From NCBI GenBank assembly GCA_027487485.1, contig JAIYDN010000048.1:145581-209580 (forward strand): DNA of 64,000 nt, given 5' to 3'. The stretch's first letter is position 1, and every line of letters starts with the position of its first letter. Of the stretch, positions 8,897 to 18,775 are shown piece after piece. The notes under the pieces were generated by a model that was given only the letters and a program-made list of their open reading frames with translations, searched no databases and was not told the DNA's origin. Source of the DNA: Planctomycetaceae bacterium (GTDB lineage: Bacteria; Planctomycetota; Planctomycetia; Pirellulales; Pirellulaceae). A program made the translations under genes and the position numbers.

Positions 8897-10036
8897 ATGA
8901 ACAGCGCGACACCACGATCAGCAAGGGTACTGGTGCTCAACGCGGGCTCATCCACGCTAAAGTATGCGATTTTCGAAGAATCACGCCTTGTCGAGTCCGC
9001 GACGCTGGAAATGGTCGGAACGACAACGATTCAAAAAGCCGTACACTCCTTGTGCGTTCGCAAGACTCTCCTTCCAGTCGATATCATTGCGTACCGCGTG
9101 GTGCACGGTGGTGCCGACTTGATATCGCCGATAGAAGTTACATCTGGGGTGGTCGAAAAACTGAAATCGACCATCCACCTAGCGCCGCTCCATCAAAAGC
9201 CAGCCATCGAAGCCATGGAAACAGCCATGACCGTCGCACCAACGGCGTTTCATGCAGCCTGCTTCGATACGGCTTTTCATGCGACCATGCCAGCGGAGGA
9301 AAAGCGTTTTGCTCTTCCGCGAGAGATGTACGATCTGGGGATTCGGCGATTTGGATTCCATGGACTGTCGTATGAATCGATTGTTCGCCAGCTACCGACG
9401 TTATCGGTTCGGGCTGCCCAGGGACGAACCGTGGTCTGCCACCTTGGTAATGGCGCCAGCCTATGCGGCATGGTTGGCAGCCAAAGCAAGACGACCACCA
9501 TGAGCTTTACACCTCAAGATGGATTGATCATGGGGACGCGTGCCGGACGCTTAGATTCGGGTGTGATCCTGCATCTCTTACAAAACAACTACAGCGCCCA
9601 AGATATTCAGCAGATCCTTACCAAGCAGTCCGGTTTGCTTGGAATTTCTTCGGTAAGCAGCGACATGCGCGAACTGATGCGACGATCACCTGAGCACTTT
9701 GAATCGCGTCAGGCGATAACCATGTTTTGCAACAGCGTTGCGCGGGAGATCGCTTCCGCTGCCACATTCATCGGCGGACTGGACGCTCTTGTTTTCACAG
9801 CCGGCATCGGAGAGAACTGCGAATGGGTCCGAAGCCAAGTTGTGAAGAAGCTCGCTTGGATCGGCGGCGAGTTGGACGAAGCTAAAAATCAAGCCAACGC
9901 GACGCAGCTCCATACGTCATCGAGCTCATTCGAGATCCTACGTGTCGCGACCGACGAACAATCGATCATCGCCGAACACGCAAGAACCATTTGGAACCAC
10001 GTTAAGTCACTTGTAACGAAACATACCGATGAATAA
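8897..10036 (+). CDS. ackA: Acetate kinase
   Basis: Converts acetyl phosphate and ADP to acetate and ATP. The phosphate-binding start [17 protein letters not shown] is typical, and the family signatures [11 protein letters not shown] and [14 protein letters not shown] are both present, followed by [15 protein letters not shown]. The ATG at 8897 is preferred over a TTG at 8885: a GGGAGA-like ribosome site precedes it and the protein then begins close to the first strand. At 379 residues it is near the usual 395-400. The stop overlaps the start of the phosphoketolase gene by 8 bases, so translation is probably coupled. Confidence 0.96.
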   Translation: MNSATPRSARVLVLNAGSSTLKYAIFEESRLVESATLEMVGTTTIQKAVHSLCVRKTLLPVDIIAYRVVHGGADLISPIEVTSGVVEKLKSTIHLAPLHQKPAIEAMETAMTVAPTAFHAACFDTAFHATMPAEEKRFALPREMYDLGIRRFGFHGLSYESIVRQLPTLSVRAAQGRTVVCHLGNGASLCGMVGSQSKTTTMSFTPQDGLIMGTRAGRLDSGVILHLLQNNYSAQDIQQILTKQSGLLGISSVSSDMRELMRRSPEHFESRQAITMFCNSVAREIASAATFIGGLDALVFTAGIGENCEWVRSQVVKKLAWIGGELDEAKNQANATQLHTSSSSFEILRVATDEQSIIAEHARTIWNHVKSLVTKHTDE

Positions 10037-12422
10037 TAAAGCGACCCACGAAACCAAGACCGAAGAAATGAACGATTCCTTCAATCAGGAGCTGGCCAGA
10101 ATCGATGCCTATTGGCGAGCGGCCAACTACCTGTCGGTGGGCCAAATTTATCTTCTCGATAATCCGCTCTTGAAAGAGCCACTTCAGCGGGAGCACATTA
10201 AACCTAGGCTGCTGGGTCACTGGGGAACCACACCTGGCCTGAATTTCATTTACGCTCACTTGAATCGCGTTATCCGACATCGCGACTTGAATATGTTGTT
10301 GATCTGTGGTCCGGGGCACGGGGGACCTGGCATCGTCGCCAACGTTTACCTGGAGGGAACCTATACCGAGTTCTACCCGAACATCACTCAAGACGCTTCT
10401 GGCATGCAAAAGCTGTTCAAGCAGTTCAGTTTTCCGGGCGGGATCCCATCCCATGTCGCTCCCGAAACTCCTGGTTCCATCCATGAAGGGGGCGAACTGG
10501 GTTACGCTCTATCGCATGCATTTGGAGCCGCATTCGATAACCCAGATCTGATCGTGGCCGCGATCGTTGGGGACGGAGAAGCCGAAACCGGACCACTTGC
10601 GACGGGTTGGCACGGAAACAAGTTCCTGAACCCAATTCGCGATGGGGCTGTTTTGCCGATATTGCACTTGAACGGCTATAAGATTGCGAATCCAACCTTG
10701 CTTTCAATCATCCCAGAACATGAACTGAAATCGATGCTAGTCGGTTTCGGTTACGATCCTATCTTTGTAACGGGATCCGACCCAGCGCTCGTTCACCGGG
10801 CCATGGCCAACGCGGTGGATCGCTGCATCGAGACCATTCACGACATATGGGGCACGTATCGAAACGGCGCACCCATGTCGCGTCCGATTTGGCCCATGAT
10901 TGTAATGAGGACTCCCAAAGGCTGGACCTGTCCCAAAGAGATCGATGGGAAACCGGCGGAGGGATCTTGGCGCTCGCACCAGGTGCCCATGAGCGACGCT
11001 CGGAAACCAGAACATGTCATCGTGCTCGAGAACTGGCTCCGAAGCTATCGCCCTGAAGAACTGTTTGATGAATCAGGTCGCCTGAACCGCGACCTAGAAG
11101 CGTTGGCACCCACCGGACCCAAACGCATGGGCATGAACCCTCATACCAATGGCGGACTTTTGCTGCGTGAACTGAAGTTGCCGGAACTGAAGCAGTTTGA
11201 GTTTCCGATCCAATCACCCGGCTCGCAGGAAGCTGAATCGACGGCCGTGCAAGGAAAGTACATCGCGTCGGTCATGGCCGAAAACATGGCTACCGAAAAC
11301 TTCCGCGTTTTTAGTCCTGATGAAAATGCGTCCAACCGATGGGGCGCACTTTTCAAAGTGACCAAACGCTGCTTGATCGACCCGGTTCCTGCTAACGCGG
11401 ACGACGTTGCGCCAGACGGTCGAGTCCTTGAAGTGCTGAGCGAACATCAATGCCAAGGCTGGCTAGAAGCGTACTTGCTGACAGGGCGTCATGGATTTTT
11501 CAACTGCTATGAAGCGTTCATTCATATCATCGACAGCATGTTCAATCAGCATGCGAAATGGCTCAAGGTATGCCGCGATATTCCTTGGCGCAAACCGATT
11601 GCTTCGTTGAACTATTTGTTGACATCGCACGTCTGGCGGCAAGACCACAACGGCTTCTCGCACCAAGACCCCGGTTTTATCGACCATGTCGCCAATAAAA
11701 AGTCGGAAATCATACGAATCTATTTGCCACCGGACGCGAACACACTTCTTTGTGTGACCGAACATTGCCTCAAGTCCAGGAACTATGTCAATGTGATCGT
11801 GGCGGGTAAGCACCCAGCCCTGCAATGGTTTGACTTGCCAAGTGCCTATGAACATTGCCGGAAGGGCCTGAGCGTCATTCCTTGGGCAAGCACCGACGGT
11901 GGCGAGTATCCAGATGTTGTGCTCGCTTGCTGCGGGGATGTGCCGACAACCGAGATACTGGCGGCCGCACATCTGTTGCGTCAACACTTACCAGACCTAC
12001 GAGTGCGATTGGTCAACGTGGTGGATTTGATGCGTTTGCAACCCGACTCGGAACACCCGCATGGTCTACCCGACGATGCATTCGATGCAATTTTTACACA
12101 AGACAAGCCGGTCATTTTTGCATTTCATGGTTATCCATCGTTGATCCATCAGTTGACGTATCGCCGACGCGGTCACAACAATATCCATGTTCGAGGCTAC
12201 AAAGAAGAGGGAACCACAACGACCCCCTTTGATATGTGTGTCTTGAATGATATTGATCGCTACAAGCTTGTGATGGATGTTATCGACCGATGCCCAGACT
12301 GCGGCCCAGCGGCATTCAACGTCCGAGCCAAAATGCTAGAATTGCGAAAGCAACATCGTGAGCATATTCTGGTCTACGGCGACGATCCGATCGAAATTCG
12401 CGATTGGAAATGGAGCTCGTAG
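10029..12422 (+). CDS. xfp: Xylulose-5-phosphate/fructose-6-phosphate phosphoketolase
   Basis: Thiamine-diphosphate enzyme that splits xylulose 5-phosphate (or fructose 6-phosphate) with phosphate into acetyl phosphate and glyceraldehyde 3-phosphate (or erythrose 4-phosphate). All 797 residues are consistent with a full-length enzyme. Visible signatures are [20 protein letters not shown], the ThDP-binding stretch [36 protein letters not shown], and [20 protein letters not shown] in the pyrimidine domain. The gene overlaps ackA by 8 bases, so acetyl phosphate made here is passed to acetate kinase to give ATP, a phosphoketolase shunt that bypasses lower glycolysis. Confidence 0.97.
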   Translation: MNNKATHETKTEEMNDSFNQELARIDAYWRAANYLSVGQIYLLDNPLLKEPLQREHIKPRLLGHWGTTPGLNFIYAHLNRVIRHRDLNMLLICGPGHGGPGIVANVYLEGTYTEFYPNITQDASGMQKLFKQFSFPGGIPSHVAPETPGSIHEGGELGYALSHAFGAAFDNPDLIVAAIVGDGEAETGPLATGWHGNKFLNPIRDGAVLPILHLNGYKIANPTLLSIIPEHELKSMLVGFGYDPIFVTGSDPALVHRAMANAVDRCIETIHDIWGTYRNGAPMSRPIWPMIVMRTPKGWTCPKEIDGKPAEGSWRSHQVPMSDARKPEHVIVLENWLRSYRPEELFDESGRLNRDLEALAPTGPKRMGMNPHTNGGLLLRELKLPELKQFEFPIQSPGSQEAESTAVQGKYIASVMAENMATENFRVFSPDENASNRWGALFKVTKRCLIDPVPANADDVAPDGRVLEVLSEHQCQGWLEAYLLTGRHGFFNCYEAFIHIIDSMFNQHAKWLKVCRDIPWRKPIASLNYLLTSHVWRQDHNGFSHQDPGFIDHVANKKSEIIRIYLPPDANTLLCVTEHCLKSRNYVNVIVAGKHPALQWFDLPSAYEHCRKGLSVIPWASTDGGEYPDVVLACCGDVPTTEILAAAHLLRQHLPDLRVRLVNVVDLMRLQPDSEHPHGLPDDAFDAIFTQDKPVIFAFHGYPSLIHQLTYRRRGHNNIHVRGYKEEGTTTTPFDMCVLNDIDRYKLVMDVIDRCPDCGPAAFNVRAKMLELRKQHREHILVYGDDPIEIRDWKWSS

Positions 12423-12485
12423 CATCCTGAATGGTCGGTGTTATACTGGGTGAAGTCACGATCCTTGTAACCACTGAGCCAGTTT

Positions 12486-14237
12486 ATGAAATTCACCCGT
12501 TTGGCGTTTGTAGCAATTCTATTCTTCGCAAATCATTGCTTGTTGGGGGCAGAGAATGCTGGGGAAAGTTCGGACAAGCAGGTTGCCGAATCGTTTCGGG
12601 CTTGGTTGGACGAAGAATGCAAACGGCACCCGATGTTTGCAACTCAACAAGGCAACCGAGAATTCGACTCGCAGCTCGATGACTTGTCTCCAGAAGCTCG
12701 TGCGGAAGATGCCAAAAGAGATCAGGATTTGCTCCTTGAGCTTTCTCAAAAATTCGATCGTTCGAAATTGTCTCGAGACACTCAGATCGATTTAGAAATC
12801 TGGGAGAGCTACATCCGCTATCGAGCTTGGCAGTACAAGAACAGCGATGATTTTGCCAACGATCCACGGATCTATCTGGTTTATTGTTCGGATAGTGTCT
12901 TTGGGCTCTTCACGCAATCGACACTGCCTATGCCTCGAAACATCGAAAACGCTGTTGGCCGAATTTCTCAGATTCCTAAAGTGATCGCGGCCGCTAAAGA
13001 ATCGATCAAAAATCCACCCAAGATTTTGACGGAGGTTGCAATCAAGCGAACCGAAGGAGCTATCTCCTTTTATGAAAAAGACATCTTTATCCTCGCCGAT
13101 CAATCGCCTCAAATCAGCTCTCTCGCAACACCATGTCGCCAAGCGGTGGAGTCGCTGAAGGATTACAAACGATTCTTGGAGACGGACGTGTTGCCTCGGT
13201 CCAACGGCGAGTGGCGAATCGGAGAAGCCAAGTTTGGCCAGAAACTTGCAATGGAACTTGATGCGGGACTGACCGCTCAAGAGGTGATCGATACAGCGGA
13301 ATCAGAGGCGAATCGCGTTGAGCTTGAGATGTATTACGTGGCGAAACAGTTGTGGCATTCCGTGATCGGAAACCAGTCTTTGCCCGCAGAAGATGCTATG
13401 GGACGTCGTGAAACGATTCGCACCGTATTGGCTAAGCTCAGCAAAGATCATGGAACGTCCAAGACGCTTCTCGCTGACACTCGCAATACCGTGGCTGACA
13501 TCAAGGATTTCATTCGCAAAAAGAACATTCTGACTTTGCCTGAGCCAGACCAATGCGCCATCATCGAGATGCCTGAATTCCAGCGTGGATTTTCAGCAGC
13601 CTATTTGAACCAAGCTCCACCGCTCGATCCAAAAGCCAAGAGTCTCTACGCGATCGCACCGCCACCCTCGGATTGGCCAGAGGATCGGCAGCAAGCATTC
13701 TTCCAAGAATACAATCGCTTTATGTTGCAAGTGTTGACGATCCATGAAGCGTACCCTGGTCACTACGTGCAACTCGACTACAGCAATCGAGCCGATTCGC
13801 TGGTGCGCAAGGTGCTTGCCTCTGGCGTTTTCGCAGAGGGATGGGCGGTGTACACCGAGCAGATGATGCTGGATGAAGGTTATGGAGAAGGCGACTTGGC
13901 CCTGCGGCTTCATCAGTTGAAGTTCTACATGCGAGCTGTGTTAAACGCGATCTTGGATTATCGCATGCATTGTTCGGAGATGTCGGACGAGCAAGCATTG
14001 GCGTTGTTGGTCGATCGCGGATTTCAAACGTCTGGTGAAGCCATCGGAAAAATCCAAAGAGCCAAACAAAGCTCTTGCCAATTGTCGACCTACTTCGTCG
14101 GTCGAACTGCTTTTTATCGTTTACGACAAAACGTCCAACGTTCGCGGGGTTCCGCGTTCCAGTTGGGCCCCTACCATGAAGAAGTCTTACTCAACGGGAC
14201 TATTCCTGTGAAGTACTTGCCTGAACTTGTGAAGTAA
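12486..14237 (+). CDS. DUF885 family secreted metallopeptidase-like protein
   Basis: A 583-residue exported protein with an N-terminal signal peptide (MKFTRLAFVAILFFANHCLL) and the DUF885 zinc-site signature HEAYPGHYVQ near residue 420, followed by a downstream Glu region in FAEGWAVYTEQMM. The pattern HExxPGH plus a later E in a GWA context is that of a gluzincin-like peptidase. Family members are annotated only as DUF885; a peptide substrate is likely but unknown. The first 400 residues are helical and form the large cap typical of the family. It starts 63 bases after xfp on the same strand and could be a separate unit. Confidence 0.85.
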   Translation: MKFTRLAFVAILFFANHCLLGAENAGESSDKQVAESFRAWLDEECKRHPMFATQQGNREFDSQLDDLSPEARAEDAKRDQDLLLELSQKFDRSKLSRDTQIDLEIWESYIRYRAWQYKNSDDFANDPRIYLVYCSDSVFGLFTQSTLPMPRNIENAVGRISQIPKVIAAAKESIKNPPKILTEVAIKRTEGAISFYEKDIFILADQSPQISSLATPCRQAVESLKDYKRFLETDVLPRSNGEWRIGEAKFGQKLAMELDAGLTAQEVIDTAESEANRVELEMYYVAKQLWHSVIGNQSLPAEDAMGRRETIRTVLAKLSKDHGTSKTLLADTRNTVADIKDFIRKKNILTLPEPDQCAIIEMPEFQRGFSAAYLNQAPPLDPKAKSLYAIAPPPSDWPEDRQQAFFQEYNRFMLQVLTIHEAYPGHYVQLDYSNRADSLVRKVLASGVFAEGWAVYTEQMMLDEGYGEGDLALRLHQLKFYMRAVLNAILDYRMHCSEMSDEQALALLVDRGFQTSGEAIGKIQRAKQSSCQLSTYFVGRTAFYRLRQNVQRSRGSAFQLGPYHEEVLLNGTIPVKYLPELVK

Positions 14238-14305
14238 TGTCGTCTTGAACTTCCGCGGTGCAAGCAATCACCAACCATGGATTAAAAAATGCGATGCAGT
14301 TGTTA

Positions 14306-15337
14306 TTACCAAACGAACGAAGCAACTAATCGGAATCCATGCCACTGAGTGTCAGAACGGAAAACCGGATTCGGACCTCCGTTAATAGACGTGTTACGAC
14401 TTTGCTCTAGTACCATTGCAAGATCGGATGCGACCAACCCTTGATAGCCTGAGTAAATGGAAATGGATTTGGTTAACCCAAGGGACCCGCCAAGCTGCAA
14501 GTCCAACAATTGCGACGTAAAGTTGTCATCTGCAGTTGAAAAGAGACTGGCGCCGGTGGATGGTTCGGTCGCTCTAGCGAAACCACCTGTGTTGTTTGCT
14601 AACACCGCCCACTTGCAGGAACCAAAAATACGGCCATAGCCATTCGAGACCAAGACCCCTTCGACCCCAAGTTGCCCACCAGCCATCGCATTCTCGTACC
14701 ATGAAAAGAGCCCAATTTTGGTGGTAGGAGTGGAGGCAGGGTCGATGATGTCGTATATCTCATCGACTTCGAAGTACCGAAACCCCCCTATTAAGCGGAC
14801 ACGCATCGGCGTTCGATAGATCATGTTCGCCTCGAAGCTGCGAACTTGCGAAATATGAAAAAGGCCATAAGACGGACCTGGATCGACTAACGTCCCCTGA
14901 AAGAAAATTGGCCGGACCGGCGATGCCGTCAAGGTTTGTTCCGCATTCATGTCACTTGCCTGGAAAAAGCGCATTTGGAAGTCAAGTGGCGTTTGGCTGG
15001 GAACATTAAAGAAATTTACGGTCAAGTCGAGCCCCTTGCCCATGGATCCTTGCAACTGATCCGCATCGGAAAGCACATTCACGGTTTGATCGACCGCTAG
15101 AACCTGCGAATCGGGCCTAGAGCGACGAAGCCAAATTCCACCGACGTCAAATCCCCAGACGGGCGCTAACCTTTCTGGCAAGGCGGAGTCCAAAGATGCA
15201 TGATTGCTCATCGATGGCGTCGATTCGACCCGGTAGCTTTCCCAGGGGGATTGTCCAAAGACGCTCATGGCAGAGCCGCAGAACGCTGCTATGCTTCCTA
15301 GCAAAATCGTGAGTTTGCGAATTCCGCACCTGTCCAT
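14306..15337 (-). CDS. BBP7-type outer-membrane beta-barrel protein
   Basis: A planctomycete outer-membrane protein of the BBP7 family. From the ATG at 15337 there is a signal peptide ending near FGQSPWES; GGGAGG lies about 8 bases upstream of that ATG and decides it over a start 27 bases earlier. After the signal come short alternating-pattern strands such as FDVGGIWLRRSRP and RVRLIGGFRYFEVDEIYDI, characteristic of this family, and the chain closes with an aromatic residue (LVASFVW), as barrels usually do. At 343 residues it is on the short side. No partner is seen; the function is not known beyond surface localisation. Confidence 0.8.
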   Translation of the reverse strand: MDRCGIRKLTILLGSIAAFCGSAMSVFGQSPWESYRVESTPSMSNHASLDSALPERLAPVWGFDVGGIWLRRSRPDSQVLAVDQTVNVLSDADQLQGSMGKGLDLTVNFFNVPSQTPLDFQMRFFQASDMNAEQTLTASPVRPIFFQGTLVDPGPSYGLFHISQVRSFEANMIYRTPMRVRLIGGFRYFEVDEIYDIIDPASTPTTKIGLFSWYENAMAGGQLGVEGVLVSNGYGRIFGSCKWAVLANNTGGFARATEPSTGASLFSTADDNFTSQLLDLQLGGSLGLTKSISIYSGYQGLVASDLAMVLEQSRNTSINGGPNPVFRSDTQWHGFRLVASFVW

Positions 15338-15516
15338 ACCGACGCCTCCCTGCGCTGCTGGCAAATGATTGCCGGTAGTGAAAAGCCGGCATTCTTAGAC
15401 TTTTCGGCACAATTCAACTCTGAATCGAGCAAAGCAGCTATGCGGTAGCATGATCGGAACAGACGGCAAAGTCCTTACCCCGTTGGCCCTGTCGTTAACC
15501 ATAATTTACGAGGTGT

Positions 15517-16494
15517 TTATAAGCCCAGTTCTTTTTTACTAAACTCATCAGCAACGAATCCAGATCCTTTCGTGTCCACGCCGATGGTGATAGCATTGGA
15601 TGTGTTGTCTAAGTTAACAAACGCAGCATACGCATTTGTTGTAGCACTGTCTTTCTCTACGATGACACAAAGTTCTAAAGCTTTCTTGTCAACATGCTGC
15701 CATGCTTCCGTTGCATTGTTCCAACGCGAAAATCGGTTGGTTTTCCAAGCATCGTGGTCGAAAACTATCTTTAGAACCTTGTCTTTGGGATGGGAAGTTT
15801 TCCAGGCCTTCGCAACTCGCGTCCGCAACGATTCCAAATCCGATCCGGAATAGGTCTCGACTGGAACCTTGGGAACGGGCTTGACTGCGGCGCGAAGTGC
15901 CTGCTCTTTTTCAGCTAAGTCAGCTTTGATTTCCGTGACCTCTTGTGAGATTTTGATTGCATTCGCATCTTTGTCACCATTGAACGCGACTAGGATCGTG
16001 ATCATCCATTCCGCCTGTTCGACTTCATGCATGGCTATCTTATAGTAGCCTGGAGTCTTCTCTTTCTCAGCGTCCTGCGCATTCTCTTTTATCTTCTTGA
16101 GGCAATCCTGGTAGCGATTCTGGAATGAGGACGCAAAGTCTTTTGCCCCATCAATGAATGTTCCGATGCCAAGCGTGGCAGTCTTGGAGGCACTTTGAAC
16201 TCGTTTCCCGAGATCGGACTTCTCGTCAATCTCTTTCTTGTACTTCTGATAGATGGATTGCATTCGCTTAACGTCTACTGAGTAGCTTCGGACGATTGCT
16301 ACGAATTCGTCAGGAGATTGGTCTGCCTTATCCCAAGCATGGTTGTAGACTTTCCCGATTCGATTGAGCTCGGTAAGTTCAGCTTCCAAATTCTGAGCAT
16401 TTGCGTTTCCCCTAAGCGAAGTCAGAATTACCATTAGGAGCGTGAAACTTTTCAGGCAGTACGCAAATTGTCGATTCACGGGTGATCTTCGCAT
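15517..16494 (-). CDS. Hypothetical secreted protein
   Basis: I do not recognise this 325-residue protein. It has a signal peptide (MRRSPVNRQFAYCLKSFTLL onward, cleavage near ANAQN), a helical, Lys/Glu-rich middle of about 180 residues with coiled-coil character, a Pro/Val hinge (VKPVPKVPVETY), and a compact C-terminal domain of about 110 residues with DHDAWKTNRFSRWNN and regular strands near ITIGVDTKGSGF. The gene is divergent from the next two genes, 149 bases away. Codon choice looks more A/T-rich than in neighbours such as ackA, judged by eye. Export and a coiled-coil stalk suggest a periplasmic or cell-surface role. Confidence 0.65.
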   Translation of the reverse strand: MRRSPVNRQFAYCLKSFTLLMVILTSLRGNANAQNLEAELTELNRIGKVYNHAWDKADQSPDEFVAIVRSYSVDVKRMQSIYQKYKKEIDEKSDLGKRVQSASKTATLGIGTFIDGAKDFASSFQNRYQDCLKKIKENAQDAEKEKTPGYYKIAMHEVEQAEWMITILVAFNGDKDANAIKISQEVTEIKADLAEKEQALRAAVKPVPKVPVETYSGSDLESLRTRVAKAWKTSHPKDKVLKIVFDHDAWKTNRFSRWNNATEAWQHVDKKALELCVIVEKDSATTNAYAAFVNLDNTSNAITIGVDTKGSGFVADEFSKKELGL

Positions 16495-16643
16495 TCTATG
16501 GTTTTGTGTAAAAACAAGTTCGTCGATTTACGGGAAGCTTAGCCCCAAATGACCAAAACGTCGAAGAAACCTCGCGAAGTTTGTGATTCTCGTTGTTGGT
16601 ATTTCTGGTTTTAATGATTTTTCAACAATGCAGATTCGAGATC

Positions 16644-16859
16644 ATGAAGAAATTACTTAGTTCCCTTCCAACCGCGGTCCTATTGGTTCTTTTGATCGGG
16701 CTTGTTGGAGCATACAGAGCGATTTCTCAACGGCAGAGGGTAAATTCACGCGCTGCCGAAATCAAGCTTCGGCAAGATGTCTCGAACACCATCAGCGACT
16801 TGAAGATTAGCTTGCCACCGCTTTCGGAAGCGGCTTCGGAACGCAACGATTCGAGGTAA
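16644..16859 (+). CDS. Small single-span membrane protein
   Basis: A 71-residue protein starting at ATG 16644 with MKKLLSSLP, then a hydrophobic segment (TAVLLVLLIGLVGAYRAI) followed by a basic stop-transfer stretch and a helical tail. It is best read as a single-pass inner-membrane protein or an uncleaved signal anchor. The frame extends upstream to 16593 but without a better start. It ends 9 bases before the next gene and is probably cotranscribed. No family is recognised. Confidence 0.55.
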   Translation: MKKLLSSLPTAVLLVLLIGLVGAYRAISQRQRVNSRAAEIKLRQDVSNTISDLKISLPPLSEAASERNDSR

Positions 16860-16868
16860 TGGCGAAAC

Positions 16869-17747
16869 ATGGACGTATTGCGAAGAAGATTGCTTGGTCT
16901 GCAAGGACCGTATGCCGACATTCGCGAGGCAACCGACCAACTCGATAATGTCAAGCTATGGATCAATGGGCTCGAAGAGTCTGATCGGAAAGCAGCTTTT
17001 AGCGATCTGCATCGACTTATCATCGACGACAACTTGGAGATTGCTACTGTAGCTGTTCTGTCGTTGGACTTCGTTTCGGAATACTTCGATTCGGAAGCGG
17101 CGGCTTTCATGCTATTGGAAAACGATGCTAGACTGTACCGGCAACCCCTTCGAATGGGTGCAACAACGTTTAAGACTATTCTGCAAGAGTACTTCTCACG
17201 AGTTTGCAAATACTGCACTGGAATCAGTCATCGCTGTCTTGAAGACTTTTTGCTTCGCACAGCCGAGCCTCTACTTCGTTCATCGCTACTTTCTTTTTTG
17301 GCTCCAAACTATTCGTCGCTCGTAGTTTACCACGCACATCGAATGCTTGATTATCAAGACGCTCAAGTGATTGCCGCGTTGCCTAACCACTGGGGACGTA
17401 TTGCCGTCGCAACTGCCCTACGCCCTTGGCCTTTGGATGCGGTCGATCGAGTCAAGAGCCTGTTGCGAATCAGGAAGTTCAACGAACACGACACAGAGGC
17501 AATCGTTAAGGTTATGGCGGACGATGCCCCAAGGCTTACGCATCCGGCGGGGCTTAAAGATTCGAGACGCTGGTGGATAATCGCAGGAGAACCCTATTCT
17601 TGGACCATGTGGGAAACGAATGACGGAGAATTGGCTTTCGAAGTCCTTCATCCCGGCCCAGGTTTCCAATCGACATCGCGAATTCTTAGCCCATCAGAGG
17701 CAATAGCTTTTCGCCAAAATCGTAGTTTAGGAAGTTCACTGCTCTAA
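16869..17747 (+). CDS. Hypothetical helical protein
   Basis: An unrecognised 292-residue cytoplasmic protein. The first 220 residues look like paired amphipathic helices of the HEAT-like type: repeated Leu-rich segments such as FSDLHRLIIDDNLEIATVAV, then DAQVIAALPNHWGRIAVATAL. The last 70 residues form a Trp-rich unit (RRWWIIAGEPYSWTMWE) ending in a short acidic and Ser-rich tail. It follows the small membrane protein by 9 bases and converges with the NAD-kinase-like gene, 5 bases between stops. The organisation suggests a membrane-recruited scaffold pair; function cannot be assigned. Confidence 0.6.
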   Translation: MDVLRRRLLGLQGPYADIREATDQLDNVKLWINGLEESDRKAAFSDLHRLIIDDNLEIATVAVLSLDFVSEYFDSEAAAFMLLENDARLYRQPLRMGATTFKTILQEYFSRVCKYCTGISHRCLEDFLLRTAEPLLRSSLLSFLAPNYSSLVVYHAHRMLDYQDAQVIAALPNHWGRIAVATALRPWPLDAVDRVKSLLRIRKFNEHDTEAIVKVMADDAPRLTHPAGLKDSRRWWIIAGEPYSWTMWETNDGELAFEVLHPGPGFQSTSRILSPSEAIAFRQNRSLGSSLL

Positions 17748-17752
17748 AGTTT

Positions 17753-18775
17753 CTAGCCAGGGACCACCAACTTGGCTCGCATCGACGAAACCTGGAGTCG
17801 GAGGGTTGAACCGCTATTGAACTCCAAGTAATCCTCCTCAATTCCGTCCGAAAAGATTACGCCGGAGTCGGGCATTTGGCTTTCGAGAATAAGCTCTTCG
17901 CTTTCATCAATGGTGCCAGCGACAAATTGGGCGCTCGAGCTTCGGCTTACAAATGGTTCCCTCACGACCCACGCCAGTTTGCGATCTTCCCATTGAAGCT
18001 CCAACGGATCTCCCGAACTGCCACCCGTCCATCGGACCATGCCTTGAGTCATATTAAAGACACTGGAAAGCCATCCCGTGGATCCCGCGCCCGTGGACAC
18101 AATGACTCCACTCGACGATTGAGGTTCCGATCCCCCGCGATAATGGAGCCTGTAACGAGCGGACGTGTGAGATCGCTTGCCGATAAAAAAGTCGTTGAAC
18201 GCTAACATCGTTTGACCATCGTTTAAGTTGGCCTCGGCAAGAGTGACTTCGCGCGTGATGGACCGACCAGCCAATGTTCGGGAAAGTTCAGATTGCACTT
18301 GCTGCAAGGAAAACGGGGTAAGCACTCCTGAGTTTCGGCTAGGATCCGGATTCACTCCGATGATGGGTAATCCCTGAGCGTACTTGGCGGTGTTTGCAAC
18401 CAAGCCGTCGTGCCCCACAACCACCACCATCACCACGTTCCGAAAATCAAAATTCGCAAGATAGCGTTTCTCGATGACGTGGATTGGGAAACCGATATCT
18501 ATCTTTCGGCGAAGGACTTCCAGGGTTTCCTGGTAGAGTTTGTCTTCCGATTCGTAATCGGAAAAGGTCGAATTGATCGTCGGCTTACGCGTTGCTGGGC
18601 TATTAGTCCGCTTTTGGGGACCGGTTGCAGTTGCTTGGCCATGTTGCAATTGCTCTTGGAAGTGCTGATCAGATTGCGCCAATCGGAACTTGGCAGCGCC
18701 TTTGGTTCCCCAACGGGTCATCAATCCTTGCAGACGCGTGGGTGTAGTCACCAACGCTATCGACGCTCGCATCAT
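17753..18775 (-). CDS. Divergent NAD(+) kinase-like protein
   Basis: A 340-residue protein with the NAD-kinase fold pattern. The core region begins at VVMVVVVGHDGLVANTAKY, where the usual GGDGT is GHDGL; then IIGVNPDPSRNSGVLTPF matches the NADK2-like loop, and NDFFIGKRSHTSARYRL plus VIVSTGAGSTGWLSSV match the later substrate-binding segments. The first 80 residues are not conserved. NAD kinase makes NADP(H) from NAD(H) and ATP; the altered motif keeps the Asp, so activity is possible but a different phosphoacceptor cannot be excluded. Its start overlaps the SPFH gene stop (ATGA), so the pair is translationally coupled. Confidence 0.75.
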   Translation of the reverse strand: MMRASIALVTTPTRLQGLMTRWGTKGAAKFRLAQSDQHFQEQLQHGQATATGPQKRTNSPATRKPTINSTFSDYESEDKLYQETLEVLRRKIDIGFPIHVIEKRYLANFDFRNVVMVVVVGHDGLVANTAKYAQGLPIIGVNPDPSRNSGVLTPFSLQQVQSELSRTLAGRSITREVTLAEANLNDGQTMLAFNDFFIGKRSHTSARYRLHYRGGSEPQSSSGVIVSTGAGSTGWLSSVFNMTQGMVRWTGGSSGDPLELQWEDRKLAWVVREPFVSRSSSAQFVAGTIDESEELILESQMPDSGVIFSDGIEEDYLEFNSGSTLRLQVSSMRAKLVVPG

